A stretch of 64,000 nucleotides of DNA from Aurantibacter crassamenti (GTDB lineage: Bacteria; Bacteroidota; Bacteroidia; Flavobacteriales; Flavobacteriaceae). Below the pieces are notes generated by a model. The model had not been told where the DNA came from. It did no database searches and saw only the letters and a program-made list of their open reading frames with translations. Position numbers and translations under genes: made by a program. This document shows, piece by piece, positions 1-8,960 of this stretch; position 1 is the stretch's first letter; each line of letters starts with the position of its first letter. The stretch spans positions 1,259,126-1,323,125 of the forward strand of contig NZ_JAFBGM010000001.1 of assembly GCF_016811105.1 (NCBI RefSeq), read 5' to 3'.

Positions 1-1631
1 GCTTTACTAATCTGATGTTTTGCAGGCAGTAGTGTTTCTTTGGTAGCAACATCTACCCAACTTGTCACTTCTTGGGAATCAATAGCGCTAATATTTAATA
101 TTTTCTTGAGCTTAGTAGAAGTGAAAGGTAAAAAAGGTTCGCTTAAAACGGCAAGTGCGGATGCAATTTGAAGTGCAACAAACATGATGGTTTTTACTCG
201 TTCTTCATCTTCTTTGATAACCTTCCAAGGTTCTTCATCGGCTAAATATTTATTACCCAATCGCGCAAGGTTCATTAATTCTTGACTTGCCTCTCTAAAA
301 CGATAGCGTTCTAAAGAGCTTGAAATGATTTCAGGATATTTACGGAGTTGTTCTAATGTTTCTGAATCAACTTGCGAAAAGTTTCCTGCAGAAGGAACCT
401 GCCCGTCATAATATTTATTAGTCAAAACAACAACGCGGTTGATGAAGTTGCCAAAAATGGCAACAAGTTCGCTATTATTTCTAGTTTGAAAATCTTTCCA
501 AGTAAAATCGTTGTCTTTGGTTTCGGGTGCATTTGCTGTTAAAGTGTAGCGCAACACATCTTGCATATCTGGAAAATCTACCAAATATTCATGAAGCCAA
601 ACGGCCCAGTTTTTTGAGGTAGATAATTTATTTCCTTCTAAATTTAAAAACTCATTCGCTGGCACATTCTCTGGTAAAATAAAATCGCCATGGGCTTTAA
701 GAATAGCCGGGAAAATAATACAGTGGAAAACAATATTATCCTTACCGATAAAATGAACTAGTTTGGTGTCATCTGCTTTCCAATAAGGTTCCCAATCTTT
801 TCCTTCGCGTGCGCCCCATTCTTTAGAAGAAGAGATGTAACCAATTGGCGCATCAAACCATACATACAAGACTTTTCCTTCGCCACCTTCAACAGGTACA
901 GGAATTCCCCAATCTAAATCTCTAGTTACAGCACGTGGTTCTAATCCACCATCAATCCAAGATTTACACTGACCGTATACGTTTGGCTTCCAATCGCTTT
1001 TATGACCTTCTAAAATCCATTCTTTAAGAAAATCTTCATATCTGTTTAATGGAAGGAACCAATGTTTAGTTTCCTTGGTGGTAGGAACACTACCTGTAAT
1101 AGTTGACTTCGCATTTATTAAGTCCGTGGCATTAAGTGTTGAGCCACAGTTTTCACATTGATCGCCATAAGCTTCTTCATGACCGCATTTCGGACAGGTG
1201 CCAATAACAAATCGGTCTGCTAAAAATTGTTGCGCTTCTTCATCATAAAGCTGCGCTGTAGTTTCTTCAATAAAATCGCCTTGGTTATATAATTTTTTAA
1301 AAAACTCAGAGGCTGTATCATGGTGAACTGGTAATGATGTTCGTGAATAATTATCGAAGGTTATTCCGAATTCATTAAAAGAATTTTTAATGATGCCATG
1401 ATATTTATCGATAATTTCTTGTGGAGATACACCTTCTTTTTTGGCTTTCATTGGTATGGCAGCCCCGTGTTCATCACTGCCACAAACAAAAAGGACATCT
1501 TTACCTGTTAGTCTTAAGTAGCGCGCATATATGTCAGCTGGCACATATACTCCTGCTAAATGGCCAATGTGAATTGGGCCATTAGTATAAGGTAAGGCGG
1601 CCGTAATAGTATACCTAGATATTTCAGACAT
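1..1631 (-). CDS. metG: Methionyl-tRNA synthetase, N-terminal part (cut by window edge)
   Basis: Charges tRNA-Met with methionine in the cytoplasm; a class I aminoacyl-tRNA synthetase. The reverse strand gives an open frame beginning [18 protein letters not shown], with the HIGH signature (PIHIGHLAG) about 20 residues in. A zinc-knuckle insertion CPKC...CENC follows, then [11 protein letters not shown] and the KMSKS-type loop (KLSTS), and then the anticodon-binding helical domain. The frame stays open to base 1, so the C-terminus lies outside the window. Two ATG codons are adjacent (1634 and 1631); I chose the second because MSEISRY matches the usual family start. A candidate -7 box lies just upstream at 1650-1657. 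Identification is firm from the motifs. Confidence 0.96.
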   Translation of the reverse strand, partial: MSEISRYTITAALPYTNGPIHIGHLAGVYVPADIYARYLRLTGKDVLFVCGSDEHGAAIPMKAKKEGVSPQEIIDKYHGIIKNSFNEFGITFDNYSRTSLPVHHDTASEFFKKLYNQGDFIEETTAQLYDEEAQQFLADRFVIGTCPKCGHEEAYGDQCENCGSTLNATDLINAKSTITGSVPTTKETKHWFLPLNRYEDFLKEWILEGHKSDWKPNVYGQCKSWIDGGLEPRAVTRDLDWGIPVPVEGGEGKVLYVWFDAPIGYISSSKEWGAREGKDWEPYWKADDTKLVHFIGKDNIVFHCIIFPAILKAHGDFILPENVPANEFLNLEGNKLSTSKNWAVWLHEYLVDFPDMQDVLRYTLTANAPETKDNDFTWKDFQTRNNSELVAIFGNFINRVVVLTNKYYDGQVPSAGNFSQVDSETLEQLRKYPEIISSSLERYRFREASQELMNLARLGNKYLADEEPWKVIKEDEERVKTIMFVALQIASALAVLSEPFLPFTSTKLKKILNISAIDSQEVTSWVDVATKETLLPAKHQISK

Positions 1632-1649
1632 CATAATTCAATTAGCCTG

Positions 1650-1657
1650 CAAAAATA
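1650..1657 (-). promoter_or_regulatory. Candidate -7 box for metG
   Basis: The reverse strand reads TATTTTTG, an exact match to the Bacteroidota -7 consensus TAnnTTTG, 18 bases before the metG start. No good -33 TTG lies 17-23 bases further up, so this rests on one element only. Confidence 0.35.
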
Positions 1658-1749
1658 AGATTTTTAATATTGCGAACCTTCTTAGATTTTGATAGCTATT
1701 CTTGAAAAAATCAAGTTGCTGCAGTTCGTAAAGAATAGTATGTAAAATT

Positions 1750-1794
1750 GCAAAGCCTCCAAAACATTTGTAAGAATGTTAATGAAGGCCTTGC
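1750..1794 (-). terminator. Imperfect hairpin downstream of the DUF1501 gene
   Basis: The DNA between the DUF1501 stop and metG can fold into an imperfect stem: GCAA/TTGC, then GCCT/AGGC, then AACATT/AATGTT closing a 6-base loop, with internal mismatches. It lies 20-65 bases after the DUF1501 stop. There is no clear U-tract, so it may be a weak terminator or an mRNA-stabilising structure. Confidence 0.3.
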
Positions 1795-1814
1795 GCGTTG
1801 TGGGGACGAAAAAT

Positions 1815-3533
1815 CTATGCTACCATTACAGACTTGCTCATCTTATGATTTTGTACTTGAATTCTATAAATGTATTTGCCTGTAGCTAATTGTTGTGCCA
1901 TATTCTCTCTAATGTTTATTTCTCTAGAACCTTCAAACATCATTTCATTCATTACTGTACCCATATTTTGACCTAAAATATTGTACAATTGAATATCTAC
2001 GTGAGCGCTGAATGGCATTTCTAGATAAATATGTGGTGCACTATCCGTTGGATAAAAAGGTTTATGAACGATAGTTTCTAATAGGCTTGGGTCGTACGGT
2101 GTTGGATTTGCCGGCTCACCATTTTCTCCAGATTCTGCAGTTGGTATGGTGGGTTCACCATCACTGTATGCGATTTCAGGAAAATCAACACCACTACAAT
2201 TGAAACCTAGATTGACAGGTGCGTAGGTATGCCCTAAAATGTGTTGTTCAACTAATGGTACCGGAATACAGAGCCATTCAGCCATTACTGTGGCATAGAG
2301 GTCTCTAAAATCCATTGTATATTCTAAATTACCTCGGCCATCAGGATTGTCTAAAGTTGGGTGTTCACCCACAAAAGCACTACCGTTTAGTCCAGAGCCA
2401 AAAAATAACGTTGGTGCAGCCTTACCGTGATCAGTTCCGTTAGACCCGTTTTCAAAAATTCGTCTTCCGAATTCTGAAAAAGTCATACTAAGTACTTTAT
2501 CATCTTGCTGCGTGAAAGCTAAATCGTCATAAAAATTATCAATTGCAATAGATAGATATGACATCAATCTTTCATGTGCTAATGGTTGATTACCGTGAGT
2601 ATCAAATCCTCCCAAAGTAATCATATAAACTTTTGTTCCAAGATTACCTTTTATCAATCTCGCTAATAACGCCAATTGACGCGCGAAATAATTATCTTGA
2701 TATTCTACTTCATTTTGACCTCTTTCGTATGCCTCATGAATTTTACCAGAATACTCATAAGTAACGTTCGCAACTCCTCTTAAGAATTCGAGTTGATCAC
2801 CATACATACAATCGTCAAAAAGAGCTGGATCAAGATTGTATTGTAAGCCAGTTTCTGCAATTTCTTCTAATTGGTCAATATTTGATGCTACAAAAGCATA
2901 ATTTGTTTCTTCTCCTTGAAATACCAAACTACCGAAGTTGCCAATCTGAACTGCTGCTGGAGCAACAGGTGGATTCATTAAGTAATCAGGATATATGTTT
3001 TCAAAGTGCCTTCCCATCCAACCTGTATTTAGGCTAGAGAATCCGGTTGATGTAATATCGGTATTCGCAAAAATGTCAGAACCTGTAAAATGTGAGAGGC
3101 TTTGACTTGCATAACCAACACCATGAACAGCTTTAAACTGACCTTCACCCCACATAGGCTCTAACGATTTCATATAAGTGGGTACCCCAAATTCATCTGT
3201 CAGTTTTAAGATTTTACTTTCTGGAATATAAATATTAGGCCTTGCATTTGCGTAGGCATCATATTGTTCAATAGGAATCACCGTGCTTAAACCATCGTTA
3301 CCACCTGAAAGGCGAATAAGGATTACAATTTTATCGGTTTCAGCTTGTGCAATTGCTTGTGTTAATCCGGAAGGGGCAGCAGCAGTTAAAAAATTACTAC
3401 CTAACATCATAGAACCTGAACCAGCTATGCCTAAGGCTTGTAAAAAAGAACGTCTGCTCCAGTTCTTGTGTTCTTCATCATGACCTTCATGTTGTAGGCC
3501 CTTGAAAGGTGTATTGTCATGGGTATCGCACAT
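1815..3533 (-). CDS. DUF1501 family exported protein with T9SS-type C-terminal domain
   Basis: Function unknown; DUF1501 proteins are related to the alkaline-phosphatase/sulfatase superfamily and are often encoded beside DUF1800. The 572-residue protein begins with a short hydrophilic leader and a twin-arginine-like signal (SRRSFLQALG) followed by a hydrophobic stretch. DUF1501 hallmarks are visible: VILIRLSGGNDGLSTV near residue 70, GGFDTHGNQ in the middle and SEFGRRIFENG followed by TDHG. The last 75 or so residues (LYNILGQNMG ... GKYIYRIQV ... KSVMVA) look like a type A sorting domain for the type IX secretion system. It sits 10 bases downstream of the DUF1800 gene on the same strand, so the two are very likely co-transcribed. 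Tat export followed by T9SS is an inference from the two signals. Confidence 0.88.
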   Translation of the reverse strand: MCDTHDNTPFKGLQHEGHDEEHKNWSRRSFLQALGIAGSGSMMLGSNFLTAAAPSGLTQAIAQAETDKIVILIRLSGGNDGLSTVIPIEQYDAYANARPNIYIPESKILKLTDEFGVPTYMKSLEPMWGEGQFKAVHGVGYASQSLSHFTGSDIFANTDITSTGFSSLNTGWMGRHFENIYPDYLMNPPVAPAAVQIGNFGSLVFQGEETNYAFVASNIDQLEEIAETGLQYNLDPALFDDCMYGDQLEFLRGVANVTYEYSGKIHEAYERGQNEVEYQDNYFARQLALLARLIKGNLGTKVYMITLGGFDTHGNQPLAHERLMSYLSIAIDNFYDDLAFTQQDDKVLSMTFSEFGRRIFENGSNGTDHGKAAPTLFFGSGLNGSAFVGEHPTLDNPDGRGNLEYTMDFRDLYATVMAEWLCIPVPLVEQHILGHTYAPVNLGFNCSGVDFPEIAYSDGEPTIPTAESGENGEPANPTPYDPSLLETIVHKPFYPTDSAPHIYLEMPFSAHVDIQLYNILGQNMGTVMNEMMFEGSREINIRENMAQQLATGKYIYRIQVQNHKMSKSVMVA

Positions 3534-3543
3534 AATTGTAGGT

Positions 3544-5037
3544 TTATTTTAGTTGAAATTCAGGTTGTCTTACTAAGTGTAAAAGCAAAAGATATACTTG
3601 GGAATCTGCGTTTGGTAGCATCATACTCCATGATCCATTTTGGTAAACCATATCACTTTCATAGGGTTCTCTAAACACGTCAAACGCTGCGCTGTAATCT
3701 GGAATCTCAGTAAGTAATCCTTTTGGAGTTATCTTATCAATAATTGCTCTAGCTACTTCGTCAGGATCGTTAGTGGTGGCTCCATTTGGTCCAGTCGCGT
3801 CAATACCAAAAGTTCTAAACTGTTCTTTGTTGCTTTCCCAGAAATTTTGAACGAACATTTCAGATGTTAACCAGCGACCTATCATAAAGTTGGTGTTAAT
3901 CCAAGATCGATTACGCTGCCATCCAGCAACGTCAAAGGGGTCAAATAGTTCTTGACTTAATAAAGTACATGCGCTAATAGTGCTGTTTAAAACGGTATTA
4001 TCATACGAGAAGTTTGTTTCCTTGATAAGGTTGAAGTACATATCATACGGACTTTTAATAATAACACCTATGGCGTCATCATCAAAAAAGTGTTCGCTTT
4101 TAAAAAGTTCAGACAGTACAGGGGCTATTTCAAATTGACTGGCAATAAATGTATCGGCCATGCCTTGAATAATAGTTTCAGCATTTCCCGCTTCATCTTG
4201 CGAATCAGGGTGTACAAAAAATTCATATAATTTTTTGCAGATGAATCCCGCTATTTCATTGGGCCGTTGCTCAAATAGAATGTCAATTACATCATCATAA
4301 CCCCAATTACCAGTTTGACCTAGAATTGTTTTTGAACCAGCATCGTGTTTTTCTGGGTCAAAAGTTACAGTTTCGCAACCTAGTTCACCTCGTTCAACAT
4401 AACCAGATAATGCTCTCGCGGTTTCTATAATATCTTGTTCCGTGTAATTGTTTCCTTCTCCAAGTGTGAAAAGTTCATAAAGTTCTCTTCCGTAATTTTC
4501 ATTTGGGTTGTTACCGTTATTGTATACACCATCTAAGTAATATAGCATGGCGCTTGTAAGGCCAATTTCACTAACAAAAGTTTTGAAGTTACCTAAAGCA
4601 TTTCGCTGTAGACAATTAACATAATGATATAAAAATCCATTACAATTATATACATCTAGTTCTGTTACAAAATGATTGCTCCAGAAAAAACTCATTCTAT
4701 CTGCTAAATTATTATCTAATAAAGCGTTTGTGTAGGCTAGGCTAAATTCTTCTCGTTGTGAGTTTACAAGGTTATTTCTAGCTTCATCATTATCTGGGTA
4801 ATTACTATTATTCCAATTTGCCCAAGTAGGCATTGGTATTGGTGCAGAATTAGCAGCTTCATTCATTAAAGTATTAACAACATCAGTCGCAGATTGATTA
4901 ATTGCTGCATTAATGGTTTGTACTGAAGCGCTAAAACCAAGTCTTCTATAGAGGTGTTCAGCTTTATTTTTGTCTAATGGGGTAGTGTACGGCGTTAAGC
5001 CAGAAGTATTACAATTAATGAAATATTCCATAATCAA
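3544..5037 (-). CDS. DUF1800 family protein
   Basis: Function unknown. The 497-residue protein carries the DUF1800 pattern: HLYRRLGFSAS near the start, a central DRMSFFWSNHFVTE, the hallmark NYGRELYELFTLGEG near residue 180, and GWQRNRSWIN near residue 370. No signal peptide is visible at the N-terminus (MIMEYFINCN), unlike its partner encoded 10 bases downstream. An alternative start two codons in (MEYF) cannot be excluded. Neighbouring DUF1800 and DUF1501 genes are found in many bacteria, which suggests they work together, perhaps on an extracellular substrate; what they do is not known to me. It is the first gene of the pair, but I see no convincing promoter in the 190 bases upstream. Confidence 0.85.
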   Translation of the reverse strand: MIMEYFINCNTSGLTPYTTPLDKNKAEHLYRRLGFSASVQTINAAINQSATDVVNTLMNEAANSAPIPMPTWANWNNSNYPDNDEARNNLVNSQREEFSLAYTNALLDNNLADRMSFFWSNHFVTELDVYNCNGFLYHYVNCLQRNALGNFKTFVSEIGLTSAMLYYLDGVYNNGNNPNENYGRELYELFTLGEGNNYTEQDIIETARALSGYVERGELGCETVTFDPEKHDAGSKTILGQTGNWGYDDVIDILFEQRPNEIAGFICKKLYEFFVHPDSQDEAGNAETIIQGMADTFIASQFEIAPVLSELFKSEHFFDDDAIGVIIKSPYDMYFNLIKETNFSYDNTVLNSTISACTLLSQELFDPFDVAGWQRNRSWINTNFMIGRWLTSEMFVQNFWESNKEQFRTFGIDATGPNGATTNDPDEVARAIIDKITPKGLLTEIPDYSAAFDVFREPYESDMVYQNGSWSMMLPNADSQVYLLLLHLVRQPEFQLK

Positions 5038-5229
5038 GTAGGCATTAATAGGTGACGTTCAAAGTGCTTGGGGCTACTAAATAACGTGATTAATCTAGGT
5101 ATAGTACGTTTGCCAAACTAAATTCGACGACGTGCATAATGATTTACGGTTAGTTAGTTGATTAAAGACGTTCAATCATATGTTTTTTCGATGAAATGCA
5201 CTATTTTGATATTATAATTTTATAAAGCC

Positions 5230-5589
5230 TTGGGAAAACATAATGAATTTGGAAAAGAAGGGGAGCAGATAGCCGTTGATTTCTTAATTAAAAATGGGTA
5301 TAAGATTCTTTGTCGTAACTATCGTTTTTTGAAGTCGGAAATTGATATTCTTGCTAAGAAAGAAGATGTTTTGGCTGTTGTTGAGGTGCGAGCGAGAAGT
5401 AATGACAGGGTTATTTCAATTGCTGATACTATTACAACTAAGAAAATCAAACTTTTAGTAGCGGGGGCTCATCAGTATATTATTGATAATGAGTTAGATG
5501 TGGAAGCTCGTTTTGATGTGATAACAATTTTAAAAAACAAGAAAATCTTTAAGATTGAACACTTAGAAAGTGCTTTTTATCATTTTTAG
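5230..5589 (+). CDS. YraN/UPF0102 family endonuclease-like protein, TTG start
   Basis: Member of the UPF0102 (YraN) family, which has a restriction-endonuclease-like fold and no firmly established role; a link to DNA processing has been proposed. The 119-residue protein shows the family core: NEFGKEGEQIAVDFL, then SEIDILAKKEDVLAVVEVRAR, which matches the nuclease-type E-x-D ... E-V-K/R motif, then a GAHQYI helix. The start appears to be TTG at 5230: the frame upstream hits TAA at 5215-5217, and the next ATG in frame would remove the conserved N-terminal helix. It is followed after about 70 bases by the ACT-like gene on the same strand. Confidence 0.88.
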   Translation: MGKHNEFGKEGEQIAVDFLIKNGYKILCRNYRFLKSEIDILAKKEDVLAVVEVRARSNDRVISIADTITTKKIKLLVAGAHQYIIDNELDVEARFDVITILKNKKIFKIEHLESAFYHF

Positions 5590-5662
5590 TTAAATCTTCT
5601 TATTTTTTCTTTTGTTTTATTTGTAACAATTTGTTATGTTTACGCATAAATCAATAGGAAGC

Positions 5663-6322
5663 ATGAAAACTATCTCTTCTGTAGTTGAAGAATACATCAA
5701 GAAAAAACCCTTTTTGCAAAGTGCTTTAGCACAGGGTATCATTAACCTTACCTCACTTTCAAGAATTATTAAGCCTGAAATTCAAGAGGAATTATCAAAG
5801 GAAATACGTAATGGGGCTATAGTAATGGCTCTTAAAAGATTGTCCGATGACCTTGAGTTTCGAGCAACCCATAAAATTGTAAAAGTTTTAAAGAATATTG
5901 GCGAAATCACTGTGCGCTCATCTTTGACCGATTATACATTTCTAGCGTCAGATACGGTATTGCATCAACAAGCTAAATTGCTTGAAGCTGTTAACGTCAA
6001 TCAAGATGTTTTTTACACTTCATCAAGAGGTGTAAATGAAATCAATATTGTTGTAAGTAATATCATTGATAATATTGTTGAAGAATTATTTAGAGCTGAG
6101 AAGTGTACCCAAAAAGCAGAGAACCTTTCATCTATTACTGTTAAGTTACCTGCCGAGAACGTATCAGTACCTGGTATTTATTATTTTATTTTTCAGAGAC
6201 TAGCATGGGAAGGTATTGTTCTTTACGAAGTAATTTCAACTACCAATGAGTTTACCATATTAGTTGATGATGAACAAGTAGATGTGGCTTTTAGAACTAT
6301 CAAAGACTTAAAAACACTTTAG
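5663..6322 (+). CDS. ACT-domain-like protein of unknown function
   Basis: About 219 residues. The first third is helical and resembles a winged-helix (KPFLQSALAQGIINLTSLSR ... GAIVMALKRL). The rest looks like two ACT-type regulatory modules (ENLSSITVKLPAENVSVPGIYYFIF and EGIVLYEVISTTNEFTILVDDE), similar to the regulatory half of aspartate kinase, but there is no kinase domain. Such proteins are sometimes labelled aspartate kinase in related genomes; nothing catalytic supports that here. I chose the ATG at 5663 (MKTISSVVEEY) over 5636, because the extra nine codons are not family-like and a purine-rich AATAGGAAGC precedes it. The stop overlaps the convergent thioredoxin-type gene by four bases. 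A ligand-sensing regulator is an inference. Confidence 0.6.
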   Translation: MKTISSVVEEYIKKKPFLQSALAQGIINLTSLSRIIKPEIQEELSKEIRNGAIVMALKRLSDDLEFRATHKIVKVLKNIGEITVRSSLTDYTFLASDTVLHQQAKLLEAVNVNQDVFYTSSRGVNEINIVVSNIIDNIVEELFRAEKCTQKAENLSSITVKLPAENVSVPGIYYFIFQRLAWEGIVLYEVISTTNEFTILVDDEQVDVAFRTIKDLKTL

Positions 6323-7638
6323 TGTTCTAAGAATTTTATAACCTCTTTATCGCTTTCTGGTTTTGCTATAATTCTTTTTTGATTGTCAAGAATATAGTAT
6401 GTTGGTGTTTGGTGAATATCATATAGTTTGGCATACTTACTTTCCCATTTTCCTAAAGCTATTGCGTGTTCAAAATCAGCTAGTTTTTCAGACTCTAATC
6501 TCCAGGTTACTTCATCATCTTCAAGACCAACAGCAATAACCTTAACATTGGGGTGTTTTTTTAATTCTTTATGCATTGCCGGTAATTCATGTAAACAATG
6601 TGAGCATGTACTGCTCCAGAAGATTACTAAATAGTTAGTGGTATTTTTTATTGTGCTAAGTTTTTTCACTTCACCTTTTGATTGCCATTCTATTTCTGGC
6701 GCTATGGCACCAATTCTTAAGCGATTCTCAGCTACAATTTTTTCAAGTGTCTTTTTATTTTCTTCTGATTTAGCTTTTGAGGTTAGGTATTCATTTAAAA
6801 TAAAATCTGCTGTATTGTTTAACTGTAGAGCTATTGCATTTTCCCAAACTGCGTGAAGAAGAACAAATTGATAATTTTCAGGTAATTCTTGAATTTTAGT
6901 TGCTATCAGTTTAATGTTGAGTTGAATTTCATTTTCGGTCTCAACATCAGTTAGTGTTTTTAAGGGTAAGGCCGTAAATACATAATTCACCAACTTATTC
7001 TTTATAAATTGTGAGCTTTGAAGAATTGAATTATTTAAATCTATATACTCGAAATAACTCTTTTTTTTGCTTTCAATATATTGTGTTGGCGTTAGATATT
7101 TTGTTGAAATAAAAGGACGATTTGCTTTAATTAAATTCGATACAAGTAAATTATTCGCCTTGTTTTCGTATGAATTTTGAATATTAAGTAGATCTTCATT
7201 GAGTTTATTATACTTATTAGTATTTTTATTACCTTCGGAATAATAGTTGATTATTCCTTGTTCGGAATCTGCAATTTCATTAAAATATGTACTGAACAGT
7301 ATATTTTCTTTAGATGCCGAAAAAGTTAGAACTTCGTCTGATTTAAAGTCTAAAATTATGTCTTCATTTCCGCTGTATAAAATGTCAAAATAAAATTCAT
7401 CTTGCGGCACAGCATATACTATTCGGTATGTTCCTGGCAGGGCACTTTTTGGTATTTCTAAGTTAAACTGTCCTTTTTTTATTGAGGTATCCGCAACATA
7501 AGCCTGTGAAGTAGGAGTAAGGCGATAAGCAATTATCCATGAGTACTCATCAGCAGGTGAAAATGTACCTGAAATAGTATGTTGCGCATATGAGAAATAT
7601 CCTAAGAAGCAAAGAATAAATAGTAACGTTTTTTTCAT
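6319..7638 (-). CDS. TlpA-type thioredoxin-like lipidated or periplasmic protein
   Basis: Probable periplasmic thiol-disulfide oxidoreductase. The 439-residue protein has a cleavable signal (MKKTLLFILCFLGYFSYAQ), then a DUF4369-like beta domain (roughly residues 22-120), a helical middle region, and a C-terminal thioredoxin domain. The domain carries FWSSTCSHCLHELP with the CxxC cysteines at 345 and 348 and a cis-proline at QTPTYYI. This domain order is typical of Bacteroidota TlpA/ResA-like proteins, many of which are linked to cytochrome c maturation or nutrient uptake. The substrate is unknown. It lies 30 bases after the serine hydrolase gene on the same strand, and its 3' end overlaps the convergent ACT-like gene by four bases. 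Confidence 0.82.
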   Translation of the reverse strand: MKKTLLFILCFLGYFSYAQHTISGTFSPADEYSWIIAYRLTPTSQAYVADTSIKKGQFNLEIPKSALPGTYRIVYAVPQDEFYFDILYSGNEDIILDFKSDEVLTFSASKENILFSTYFNEIADSEQGIINYYSEGNKNTNKYNKLNEDLLNIQNSYENKANNLLVSNLIKANRPFISTKYLTPTQYIESKKKSYFEYIDLNNSILQSSQFIKNKLVNYVFTALPLKTLTDVETENEIQLNIKLIATKIQELPENYQFVLLHAVWENAIALQLNNTADFILNEYLTSKAKSEENKKTLEKIVAENRLRIGAIAPEIEWQSKGEVKKLSTIKNTTNYLVIFWSSTCSHCLHELPAMHKELKKHPNVKVIAVGLEDDEVTWRLESEKLADFEHAIALGKWESKYAKLYDIHQTPTYYILDNQKRIIAKPESDKEVIKFLEH

Positions 7639-7668
7639 AATCTAATAAAAACAATAATTGAACCAAGT

Positions 7669-8943
7669 TTAATTAGTTCCGGTATAAGGTCCATAAATGG
7701 CATCTCGAAAATCTTTATGTAGTCCGATTTGATCGTATGGGAATAATTGAACAAAGAGAACAGCTGTGATTTTATTCACAGGGTCTACCCAAAATAAAGT
7801 ACTCGCGGCTCCATCCCAAAAGAATTCACCTACTACACCATTATTTTCTTCACTATCAGCTGGTGGTGCTATGCGAACTGCAAAATCAATTCCAAAACCA
7901 ACTTGCCCTTTGTTGGGTAACCAATTTCGTTCTGTGATACTATCTGCTAATTGATTTGTAGCCATTAGTTCTATGGTCTCTGGTTTTAAAACGCTAACTG
8001 AATCAAGACTGCCTTTATTTACCAACATTTGGGCAAATCGCATATAATCATCAAGCGTTGAGGTTAGGCCTGAGCCTCCACGTGTAAAGGGCCATTTGTT
8101 AGTGTAGTTACTGTATGTTATTGTATCTCGTTCTATGACGCCTTCACCCGTTCTTCTGTAAAGAGCAGCAAATCTTGAACGATCTTTTTCAGGAATAAAA
8201 TATCGCGTCTCGTGCATGCCTAGTTTGTCTAAAACATTTTTTCTGACATACTCATTATAGGGTATGCCTGATATTCGTTCTACTAAAAATGCTTGAGCAT
8301 CTACACAAGGGCCATATTCCCATTGTGCGCCTGGTTGAAACCAAAGTGGAATATTTCCTAACTTTTCTGCAAATGTTGTTAGTGAAGTTTCTCTATCATA
8401 GATGTTGGCTTTGTTTAAAACCTCACTTAGACCTGGAATTTCACCTCGATTTGGAAAACCCGCTGTGTGCCTAGTCAAATCGCGAATTGTGATGGGCCGA
8501 ATTAATGGTTCAGTTAAAATATTTCCTGAGTCGTCAACACCTGTATAGACAGTCATGTTTGAGAATTCTGGAGCATATTTTTCTACAGGGTCATCTAATT
8601 CAAATTTACCTTGCTCATATAAAGTCATCAGGGCCGTACCTGTAATCGGCTTCGTCATTGAATAAATTTGAACAATAGTATTCCTGTCCATTGGTTTTTT
8701 GGTTTCTCGATCAGCATATCCGAAAGCATTGTAATATACTTCTTTCCCATTTTCATACACTAAGGCAGAAACACCTGCAATATTTCCTGAATCAACAAAA
8801 CCTTTTAAGGTAGCGTTGATTCGGGTTACTACACTGTCTGTGATGATTTCAGAAGCGTTATTGTCTGCTTTGCTGTTCTGTTCTTTACAAGATGACAGAA
8901 AGATCAATAGCGTGAATGCGCAATAAAGAATGTTTCTTTTCAT
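7669..8943 (-). CDS. Serine hydrolase, beta-lactamase (class C) fold lipoprotein
   Basis: A 424-residue hydrolase of the beta-lactamase/D-alanyl-D-alanine carboxypeptidase/esterase superfamily (PF00144). A lipoprotein signal with lipobox FLSSC places the acylated cysteine at residue 19. The catalytic S-x-x-K is SMTK (Ser95, Lys98). Other hallmarks are the RDLTRHTAGF loop, YGPCVDAQAF at the position of the YxN motif, and a GGSGLTSTLDDYMRFAQML segment. Family members include esterases, peptidases and true beta-lactamases; this sequence does not tell which. It is 17 bases downstream of the acetyl-esterase gene and 30 bases upstream of the TlpA-like gene, suggesting a three-gene operon of cell-envelope proteins. 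Confidence 0.85.
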   Translation of the reverse strand: MKRNILYCAFTLLIFLSSCKEQNSKADNNASEIITDSVVTRINATLKGFVDSGNIAGVSALVYENGKEVYYNAFGYADRETKKPMDRNTIVQIYSMTKPITGTALMTLYEQGKFELDDPVEKYAPEFSNMTVYTGVDDSGNILTEPLIRPITIRDLTRHTAGFPNRGEIPGLSEVLNKANIYDRETSLTTFAEKLGNIPLWFQPGAQWEYGPCVDAQAFLVERISGIPYNEYVRKNVLDKLGMHETRYFIPEKDRSRFAALYRRTGEGVIERDTITYSNYTNKWPFTRGGSGLTSTLDDYMRFAQMLVNKGSLDSVSVLKPETIELMATNQLADSITERNWLPNKGQVGFGIDFAVRIAPPADSEENNGVVGEFFWDGAASTLFWVDPVNKITAVLFVQLFPYDQIGLHKDFRDAIYGPYTGTN

Positions 8944-8960
8944 AATAGTTGATTGTAGTA

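Noticed and set aside
5663-6322. Annotation as aspartate kinase
   Set aside because: No amino-acid kinase domain or KFGG motif is present; a complete aspartate kinase is at 23.1-24.4 kb.
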